A stretch of 12,053 nt of DNA from Candidatus Hydrogenedentota bacterium (GTDB lineage: Bacteria; Hydrogenedentota; Hydrogenedentia; Hydrogenedentales; SLHB01), in NCBI GenBank assembly GCA_023384315.1, contig JAHDWY010000060.1:1-12053 (forward strand), written 5' to 3'. The notes under the pieces were generated by a model, which ran no database searches, was not told the DNA's origin, and saw only the letters and a program-made list of their open reading frames with translations. The translations under genes were made by a program, and so were the position numbers. Of this stretch, positions 1 through 6,400 are shown piece by piece (within the stretch, counting starts at the first letter, position 1; every line of letters starts with the position of its first letter).

Positions 1-2
1 CG

Positions 3-392
3 AAGATCTCCATGCGGCTGGTGGCGGACCAGGAACCGGCGGAGATCCGCGATCAGTTGTGCGCGTATCTCGAAGCGACGGCGCCGAAAGGCATCGAGTG
101 GGAAGTTCGCGAGCTCGTGCATGGCAAGGGCGCGATCATGGATCGGAAGTCCGCGTACATCCAGGCGGCCATGGGCGCGCTGCGCACCGTGTTCAACAAG
201 GAACCGGTGTTTAAGAGAGAAGGCGGCAGCGTGCCGATCGTGGGATTGTTTCAGGAGAAGCTGGGCGTCGACTCGGTGATGCTCGGATTTGCCCTGCCCG
301 ATGACGGGATTCATGGGCCGAACGAGCGCCAGTACCTGCCGAATTTCTTCAGGGGCATTGACACCTACATTCATTTCATGACGGCGTTGTAG
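3..392 (+). CDS. M20-family metallopeptidase, C-terminal part (5' end outside window)
   Basis: The reading frame is open from the left edge, so the gene begins before the window; the ATG at 12 is internal (the preceding codons read K-I-S, giving the typical 'ISMRLV' strand). About 129 residues are visible. They match the end of M20 dipeptidases of the CNDP/DapE/ArgE type: the last part of the dimerisation (lid) domain, then the return to the catalytic domain with REGGSVPIVGLFQEKLGV and the closing motif LPDDGIHGPNE, followed by an LPNFFRGIDTYI helix. The His of IHGPNE (CAT at 312-314) is the expected last metal ligand of this family. Members are cytosolic di-zinc hydrolases cutting dipeptides or N-acyl amino acids; the exact substrate cannot be read from this fragment. 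The gene ends with TAG 16 bases before the YeiH-like gene, so it is probably the upstream member of that operon. Family assignment is firm, substrate is open. Confidence 0.88.
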   Translation, partial: KISMRLVADQEPAEIRDQLCAYLEATAPKGIEWEVRELVHGKGAIMDRKSAYIQAAMGALRTVFNKEPVFKREGGSVPIVGLFQEKLGVDSVMLGFALPDDGIHGPNERQYLPNFFRGIDTYIHFMTAL

Positions 393-395
393 AAC

Positions 396-402
396 GAAGG
401 AG
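396..402 (+). promoter_or_regulatory. Shine-Dalgarno sequence deciding a GTG start
   Basis: GAAGGAG lies six bases before the GTG at 409. It is the strongest ribosome binding site in the window and supports GTG, not a later ATG, as the start of the YeiH-like gene. Confidence 0.75.
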
Positions 403-408
403 CGGATC

Positions 409-1749
409 GTGGCGGAGGAGAAACCGGTACAGGCTGAGGGCACGCGCTGGTCGGACCTGTACAAATTGGAAGATTGGTGGGCCGTCTGGCTCGGGTTTGC
501 ATTGCTGGCGATCGCGGCGATGGGAGTACTGCCGGCCATACCCACACTACCGGGCTGGCAGTGGGGCGGTTTCCTCGAGGCGCACACGGGCGGGCTGGCG
601 CTGGGTCTGGTGGTGCTTGCCATCGGATTGGCGGCGCTGTTCTCCGTAGCCGTAGCTGTGATGAAAGGCCGGGAATGGGGGCGATTCTACCCCGCATTCC
701 TGGTTGTGTTTGTTCTCGCGGCTGTTTCCTACATTCTCGAAAAGGAGAAGTCCGTCAGTGCCTATGATATTCCGTATGCGTTCTGGGCTCTGGCGCTGGG
801 TATGTTGATCAGCAACACTGTCGGGACTCCCGGTTGGCTGAAGTCTGGTGTGCAGACAGAGTTCTACATCAAGACCGGGCTCGTCCTGCTGGGCGCGGAG
901 ATTCTCGTCGACAAGATCCTCGCGTTCAGCGGGTACGGCCTCGCGATAGCATGGGGCGTAACGCCCATCGTCATTGTCTTCATGTGGTTGTTTGGCACCC
1001 GGTTCCTGAAGATGTTGAACAAGCCGCTCGTGATTACGATTGCGACGGCGACTTCCGTGTGCGGCGTCTCGGCGGCCATTGCCGCAGCGGCGGCCTCGCG
1101 CGCGAAGAAAGAAGACCTCACCGTCGCGGTCGGCATGTCGCTCATCTTTACGGTGCTGATGATGATTGCCATGCCGGCGTTGATTACGGCCATTGGCATG
1201 AGCCCCACCTTGGGCGGCGCCTGGATGGGCGGGACGATCGACGCGACGGGCGCGGTGGTGGCCGCGGGCGTGGCGCTCGGCAAGGAGGGCGAAGCCGTCG
1301 CGGCGATTGTGAAGATGATTCAGAATGTGCTCATCGGGATCGTCGCCTTCGGCATTGCGGTGTTTTGGGTGACGTCCGTGGAGCGGGACTCCAGCGGCGC
1401 GCGGCCGTCGCTCATGGAGGTTTGGTACCGGCTACCCAAGTTCATTCTCGGATTTATGGCGGCTTCGATTATCGCGAGCATCGTCAATGCCAGCGGAGAC
1501 GGATCCGCGTTTCTTGATGGGGTGTTGGCGCAGACCAAATCGTTCCGCGGCTGGTTTTTCGGCCTGGCCTTTGTATCCATTGGTTTGGAATCGAATCTGC
1601 GCGACTTGGCGAAGCAGATGTCCGGCGGCAAGCCCATCGTGCTGTACGTAGTCGGGCAAACCTTCAATCTCATTTTGACGCTGGCGGTTGCGTGGCTCGT
1701 GTTGAGCGGCGTGCTCTTTCCCGAACCGCCGCTGTTGGCGGCGCCATGA
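409..1749 (+). CDS. YeiH/UPF0324 family membrane protein (putative sulfate exporter family)
   Basis: This 446-residue polytopic inner-membrane protein starts at GTG behind a strong GAAGGAG site. Family signatures are clear: ALGMLISNT (about 129-137), KTGLVLLGAEIL (156-167), TSVCGVSAAIAAA (215-227), the GGTIDATGAVVAAG motif (274-287), VKMIQN (301-306) and FVSIGLESN (388-396). These belong to the conserved core of UPF0324/YeiH proteins, annotated as putative sulfate exporters and often found near sulfonate or sulfur metabolism genes. The transport substrate is poorly proven for the family. Typical members are about 340-350 residues; this one has about 110 extra N-terminal residues with roughly three hydrophobic segments (28-45, 63-85, 93-110), as in a longer subgroup. 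Its last four bases overlap the next start (ATGA), implying translational coupling with the small membrane protein. The neighbouring hydrolases suggest a link to breakdown of acylated or amino-sugar compounds, which is inference. Confidence 0.9.
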   Translation: MAEEKPVQAEGTRWSDLYKLEDWWAVWLGFALLAIAAMGVLPAIPTLPGWQWGGFLEAHTGGLALGLVVLAIGLAALFSVAVAVMKGREWGRFYPAFLVVFVLAAVSYILEKEKSVSAYDIPYAFWALALGMLISNTVGTPGWLKSGVQTEFYIKTGLVLLGAEILVDKILAFSGYGLAIAWGVTPIVIVFMWLFGTRFLKMLNKPLVITIATATSVCGVSAAIAAAAASRAKKEDLTVAVGMSLIFTVLMMIAMPALITAIGMSPTLGGAWMGGTIDATGAVVAAGVALGKEGEAVAAIVKMIQNVLIGIVAFGIAVFWVTSVERDSSGARPSLMEVWYRLPKFILGFMAASIIASIVNASGDGSAFLDGVLAQTKSFRGWFFGLAFVSIGLESNLRDLAKQMSGGKPIVLYVVGQTFNLILTLAVAWLVLSGVLFPEPPLLAAP

Positions 1750-1991
1750 TGCAGCGGGCGCTTCGCAATCTGGCGGTATGGACCGCGGCGATTGGCACGG
1801 TGGTAGTGCTGATAGCGTGGGTGTTGCCGTGGGCGGGCGCACGCGGGTACGCGGGTGAGGTCATACGCGCCAATCTGTGCGAAGGCCGCGATGCGACGGC
1901 GCTGTTTTACACGGAATCGGAGCGCACGCTGGAAATCGCGGAACAAGTCCAGCAACGGAAAGACAGCCAAGAGGAAACCTCGAATCCATGA
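1746..1991 (+). CDS. Small single-span membrane protein, unknown function
   Basis: This 81-residue protein is not recognised. The start chosen is the ATG at 1746, which overlaps the YeiH-like stop as ATGA; an in-frame ATG at 1692 would need a 58-base overlap and is less likely. No good Shine-Dalgarno precedes it, so translation probably relies on re-initiation after the upstream gene. It has one hydrophobic segment, about residues 8-30 (LAVWTAAIGTVVVLIAWVLP), with basic residues before it, suggesting an N-in anchor and an outside C-terminal part. The exposed part carries ATALFYTESERTLEIAEQV, a probable short amphipathic helix, and ends with a charged tail rich in Glu, Gln and Lys. Its stop overlaps the next start (ATGA). 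Being sandwiched by two coupled junctions between a transporter and an amidohydrolase argues that it is real and perhaps an accessory subunit of the transporter. Confidence 0.7.
   Translation: MMQRALRNLAVWTAAIGTVVVLIAWVLPWAGARGYAGEVIRANLCEGRDATALFYTESERTLEIAEQVQQRKDSQEETSNP
1971..1975 (+). promoter_or_regulatory. Shine-Dalgarno for the NagA-like gene
   Basis: GAGGA lies 12 bases before the ATG at 1988, slightly farther than ideal. Together with the ATGA overlap it favours 1988 over in-frame starts further upstream (such as 1877), which would overlap the small membrane protein by more than 100 bases. Confidence 0.5.
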
Positions 1992-3175
1992 AGCATGCGA
2001 CAAAAGACGGAGCGATCGTGGTGCGCGGCAAACTGCTCGGCGGGAGCAAGCTGTCCGACGTGGTGGTGCGCAACGGCAAGGTCGAGGCGGTCAGACCCGC
2101 CGGACGCGGCGCGGCGGACATCGGCGGACCGAAGGCATTTATCGGACCGACGCTCTTCGACATTCAGGTGAACGGATTCGGCGGCATCAATCTGCAAGGC
2201 GACAAGGTGGTGCCCGAGGACTTTTCGAAGATTGGGGCGATGCTCGCCAAGTGGGGCGTGTCGCATTGGATCCCGACCTTGATAACCGGCGCGCAACGGG
2301 ACATGGAACACGGCTGCCGCATCTTCGTGGAAGCGTTGCAGGACAAGGAAGTCGCGCGCGCGGTGCCTGGCATCCATCTCGAAGGGCCGTACATCTCACC
2401 GGTGGACGGACCGCGCGGGGCGCACGCGAAACGGCACGTGCGCAAACCGAGCATTCGCGAGTTCGACCGGCTCATGAAAGCGGCGGACGGGAAGATCAGT
2501 TACACGACGGTCGCGCCGGAACTACCTGGTGCGATTGAGTACATCAAGGCGGTTACCACGCGCGGCGTTGTCGTATCACTCGGTCATCACAATGGCAGCA
2601 CCGAGGAGATTGCGCGCGCGGTCGATGCGGGCGCGACCCTGTGCACGCACGTGGGCAACGGGATCGCCGCGCAGATCAACCGGCATTTCAATCCCATCTG
2701 GCCGCAGTTGGCGGACGACCGGTTGACGTGCTCGTTCATTGCGGACCTGGAGCATTTACCGGAGAACGTTTTGAAAGTGTTCATGCGGGCGAAGGGGCCG
2801 GAACGGACGATCCTCACGTCCGACGTGGTGCATATCGCGGGACTGAAACCGGGGCACTACGACCTCGGCGGTATGCCGGTGGAGTTGAAACCCAGCGGCC
2901 GGATTTGTCTGAGTGGGACGGAACTGCTTGCGGGCAGTACGCTGGTGTTGTTGCAGGGGATCGTGAACGTCGCGGAGCATACGGACCTGACGTTGGAGGA
3001 GGCCTTTGCGTCAGCGTCGCGCGTGCCAGCGAAGGCGCTGGGATTGAAGCACAAGTTCGACCTGCCCCGGCGTGGACGGAAGGCGGACTTTGTGGTGTTT
3101 GAACTCGCCGGTGCCAAGGGACGGCGCAACGCAAAGGTGCGGGCGTCGTTCGTGAACGGGCGTAGGATGGTGTAA
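1988..3175 (+). CDS. NagA-like amidohydrolase (N-acetylglucosamine-6-phosphate deacetylase family)
   Basis: The 395-residue product is an amidohydrolase of the NagA branch, normal length for the family. Standard NagA removes acetate from GlcNAc-6-phosphate in the cytosol, feeding amino sugars into glycolysis or cell-wall recycling. Visible signatures: FDIQVNGFGG (57-66), where Gln and Asn replace the HxH pair as in E. coli NagA; HLEGPYISP with metal ligand E132; SLGHHNGS with H200; CTHVGNG with H221; IADLEHLP with H256; the catalytic Asp in TSDVVH (D279); and LAGSTLVL (314-321). Two parts are unusual. The common THLYNAM/THLFNAM is THVGNG, and the following phosphate-binding REPG segment is replaced by NRHFNPIWPQ (231-240). 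The substrate may therefore be a different N-acyl sugar. It is the last gene of the operon, coupled through ATGA to the small membrane protein. No nagB is in view. Family is confident; exact reaction is not. Confidence 0.85.
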   Translation: MKHATKDGAIVVRGKLLGGSKLSDVVVRNGKVEAVRPAGRGAADIGGPKAFIGPTLFDIQVNGFGGINLQGDKVVPEDFSKIGAMLAKWGVSHWIPTLITGAQRDMEHGCRIFVEALQDKEVARAVPGIHLEGPYISPVDGPRGAHAKRHVRKPSIREFDRLMKAADGKISYTTVAPELPGAIEYIKAVTTRGVVVSLGHHNGSTEEIARAVDAGATLCTHVGNGIAAQINRHFNPIWPQLADDRLTCSFIADLEHLPENVLKVFMRAKGPERTILTSDVVHIAGLKPGHYDLGGMPVELKPSGRICLSGTELLAGSTLVLLQGIVNVAEHTDLTLEEAFASASRVPAKALGLKHKFDLPRRGRKADFVVFELAGAKGRRNAKVRASFVNGRRMV

Positions 3176-3185
3176 GCTTGCGATT

Positions 3186-3205
3186 TGCTGAGACATGAAT
3201 CAGCA
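3186..3205 (+). terminator. Weak hairpin just after the NagA-like gene
   Basis: TGCTGA and TCAGCA form a perfect 6-bp stem around an 8-base loop, ten bases after the stop codon. There is no run of T after it, so it is at most a weak or factor-assisted terminator. Confidence 0.25.
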
Positions 3206-3233
3206 TGAAGAAATGGAAGCCTCTATCGTGCGT

Positions 3234-3269
3234 AAGAACATCCCCCTTGATCCCCCTTCAAAGGGGGAA
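3234..3269 (+). repeat. Left terminal inverted repeat of the MITE-like element
   Basis: This arm contains two ATCCCCCTT units spaced exactly ten bases apart (3240 and 3250), and the second half folds back on itself as CCCCCTT-CA-AAGGGGG (3252-3267). The arm can thus form its own hairpin or pair with the right arm. Confidence 0.9.
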
Positions 3270-3358
3270 AAGCTGCAACGCCTTGCGTTGCGCCCAAACT
3301 ACCGATGACGTCGTGTAGAGACGTACGCGAGCACCGCCCCGAACTCAAGTTTGAGCAA

Positions 3359-3394
3359 TTCCCCCTTTGAAGGGGGATCAAGGGGGATGTTCTT
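3359..3394 (-). repeat. Right terminal inverted repeat of the MITE-like element
   Basis: This is the exact reverse complement of 3234-3269, with no mismatch in 36 bases. The identity breaks on both sides: neither the inner bases (3270 and 3358) nor the outer bases (3233 and 3395) pair. Confidence 0.9.
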
Positions 3395-3474
3395 CGAGCA
3401 AGGTAGGGCCTGACTCTGTATCCTCAATTGTGGTGACTTGCGCCAAGAACTAACGTGCGCTCATCGATCTTTTT

Positions 3475-6400
3475 TCATTTCACCGGGGTCAGGGTGATCG
3501 CGCGGAGGTCCATGAGGTAGTCGCGGGGATCGCCTACGGGACGGATGGAGATCTGCTGCGTTCCGGCGGCAAGGTGGATGGTGCCGATGGTCTTGGTGCG
3601 GTACTGGTCCCAGGTGCCGGTGCTGTCCGCAGTGGCCGATGCGACGTGTTCGCCGCAGGCAATAGTGAAAGGGTTGCCGCCGTTTGCGGAATCGCAGGCG
3701 TAGTCCAGTGCGATCGCATAATCGCGTTCGCCGGGGGCGTTTACGGTCCAGACGGCGCGGTCATCTTCGCTGCCCCAGTAGCCGAGGTTATTGTGAGCCG
3801 ACTCGAAGATGAGCGTGCTGCCATAGATCTCCGCGTCGCTCGCGAGAAGCGTGATGCTGCCGTCCTTCTCCGGTTCTACGGTGCGCGGTTTGTTGCCGGG
3901 GAACTCCTTGGCCTCCGGCCGGAAGTCCAGGACGAAAGCGATAAGGTCGGCGATGGCCTTCACGTCGAGACCGTCTTCCAGGCCGTTTGGCATGGGGGAT
4001 TGATCCGATGCCTTCAGGTTTTCAATTTCCGTGCGCAGAATCGTGTTGCGTTCGCCGTTGGGACTGAGGAGGGTGACACTGTTACCGGATTCGGCTGCGA
4101 GCACGCCGCTGTAGCTCTGAAGATCCGTCGTCTCCACGGTGTAATCGAGATAGCGCGTCTCGACGGAGCGGTTGGGGTCCAGCACGGAAATCAGGATGTT
4201 TTCCGGCGAACGATCGGAGATGGCGGTGAGGTCCGGTCCAACGGGATGGCCGATTTCGCCGAGACGGTGGCAGGACGCACAGCGTTCGCGGAAAATGCCG
4301 CGGCCTTTGAGGAACTCGCCGCGCGTTTCAATGGCGGGCCAGAATTGCTCGACGATGGCCTGGCGATCGGGATTGACCACGTCGGCAAAGAGGGCCAAGG
4401 CGCGGTCGCGGATATCGGCGCGCGTGTGGTTCAGCAACTTCTGCCGTCGCGATGCATCCACTTGGCGGAGAGAAACCGTGCCGTCTTCCAAGGCCGCGAC
4501 GAGGGCATCCAGCCATTCGCCGCGGCTCAAGAGAATGTCGAGAATGCGGCCGTGGATCTCCGGCGAGTCACCCTCCCACGTCGCAAGGAGCGTCTCCGGC
4601 ACGCGCTCGTCCGGCCGTTCCGCAAGGGCGTTCAATGCGGCAGTGACGACTTCGCCCGGCGCGGTGGAATTGATGCAGGCGCCCAGCATGGCGTAGTCCG
4701 CGTCGCTGCGCTCGGATAGTCCGCCGGCCAATCGAATTGCCGCCACGCGCAGGGGCGTGTCGGCGCTGTCATCACCGGCGAGGTGTCGCGCCTCCGCAAA
4801 AAGCGGCTCAAGATCGGCGGGCGTGGGTCCGCCTGCGGCCGCGATGGGATCTTGCGAGAGTCCCTGGTCGCGCAGGGCGGACAGATAATCCGCGAGTAGG
4901 TTGAACTGCCATGGCGCATAACCGCCGGACGTGGGCGTGGTGATGCGCTGGGCGAGCGTTACGAGCGCGCTTGTACTCTCCGCCGTTGCGGCTATGGCGG
5001 TCATCATGGGCACGATCTGGGCGCGCGCATCGGCGGACGAATCTTCGCCGCGCGCCAATTGCAGCAGGGGATCGATCATGGCGTCGAGATTGTGTGCGTT
5101 GACCGAACTCATGATTGCGGCAGTGGCGTACTCATCGGTCGACTCCGATACGGCCATGGCGGCGAGGGTTTGGGCGGCGCGCGGGTCGTCCCAGTTGCCG
5201 AGCGTGTAGACGAGCTGCATGCGCACGAAGGCGTCGGGGTCATTTCGAAGCGTGAGCGCGGAGCCTGCGACGGACTTCGATTTGGCGAGATAAGGCTCGC
5301 TCAATCGTAGCGCGTGGCGTCGCACGCCGGGATGCGAATCGCCCAAGGCGCCCGCGATTGTCTTTGCGTCCAACGCACCTAGCCCATCGAGGACGCAGAG
5401 CGCGTGTACCCGCGCGGTGGCGGATTCGTTATCGGAGAGCATCGCCTTCAACGGCCGAATTGCGGCGATGTCCTGCTGCTCCACAAGCCGCTGATGCACC
5501 ATGTCGCGCACGGTTCCGTTGGGACTCTCCAACAGCGCGACGAGTTCGTTCGCGTTCACGGCAGTGAGGTCCGGAATGGCGCGTGGCGGTTGGTCTACCG
5601 GGACGATGCGATAGATGCGGCCGCGGTCGTCGCCCGCGCGCGTGTCGATCTGCTCCTGAATCTCCGTGGGGATGTATTCAGGATGTTCGATGACTTGCCG
5701 GTACATGTCGACGATCCAGAGCGCGCCATCGGGACCGGTGCGCGCCATGACCGGACGGAACCAGTTGTCGCTGGAGGCAAGGAACTCCGCGTCTTCCTCG
5801 CCCGGCGCGCGGCGTCCGGCGAAGGTGTGGCCGGAAGGATCGACGATGGCGCGATGCACGAGGTTGTGGACGGGCTCGCACACAAACATGTTGCCCGCGA
5901 GCGCGGGTCCCAACAGCGTGTCGCGATAAACTTCCACGCCGCAGGTGGACGTCGTGCGGTTGACGTGATCGAAATCGTTGAAGCGTTGAATCGTGCGGCT
6001 TTCGGGACAGACCTGGAGTTGCGGCACGAAGTATTCGCGCGGGTTGGGCGGCGCGAAGTGGGGGTTGCGCCGCATGTACCCGTCGTCGAGCGCGAAGTGC
6101 CACATGGGCAGCGAGTTCGCGCACCCGAACCAGTTTCCCCAGTCATCACGGACGCGACCAAACTGAGTCTGGCCGGATTGGGGATCGAGGAAGCCGTCAT
6201 CGGGCCGGATGCGGAAGTCGCGTCCGCGAATACTCACGACATCGCCGGTTTTCTCCGAGCGGATGTCGCCACCGCCGTCGCCGTTTGCGCCGTAGATCCA
6301 GTTGTCGAGTCCCCAGCGGAGCCCGTTCACGCGATGCTGCTGGTTCGCTTCGCCGTAGCCGGAGAACAGCGTCTCGAGCACATCGGCCTTGTCATCGCCG

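Larger units (their letters stand above)
3234..3394. mobile_element. MITE-like non-autonomous element with 36-bp terminal inverted repeats
   Basis: Bases 3234-3269 and 3359-3394 are perfect inverted copies over 36 bases, beginning AAGAACATCCCCCTTGATCC. The 89-base centre has no coding potential but contains further small dyads: GCAACGC-CTT-GCGTTGC (3275-3291), ACGTC/GACGT (3308-3324) and CTCAA-GT-TTGAG (3344-3355). Size (161 bp), perfect long inverted ends and lack of a transposase fit a MITE. I could not find a convincing target-site duplication next to the ends. It sits between the 3' ends of two convergent genes, where it does no coding damage and could stop transcription from both sides. 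Similar CCCCCTTGATCCCCC-type repeats are, from general knowledge, widespread in cyanobacteria and several other phyla. An alternative reading is a chromosomal REP/BIME-like repeat with a structural role. Confidence 0.72.

Noticed and set aside
834..1517. Plus-strand frame of 227 codons overlapping the YeiH-like gene
   Set aside because: Arg/Gly/Asp/His-rich frame-shifted version of the transporter gene with no features of its own.
1877..1987. Upstream extension of the NagA-like protein
   Set aside because: It overlaps the small membrane protein gene entirely in another frame and adds residues with no NagA similarity; 1988 has the ATGA junction and a ribosome binding site.
3234..3394. CRISPR-like repeat array
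   Set aside because: There are only two long repeat copies, they are inverted and not direct, and the intervening DNA is 89 bases; this is an inverted-repeat element.
3225..3403. Target-site duplication flanking the MITE-like element
   Set aside because: The nine bases on each side (ATCGTGCGT and CGAGCAAGG) share no convincing direct repeat.
3574..4719. Plus-strand open frame of 381 codons antisense to the giant secreted protein
   Set aside because: It lies wholly inside a well-supported minus-strand gene, has no recognisable domain, and its composition (Val/Arg/Gly/Asp rich) is that of a GC-rich shadow frame.
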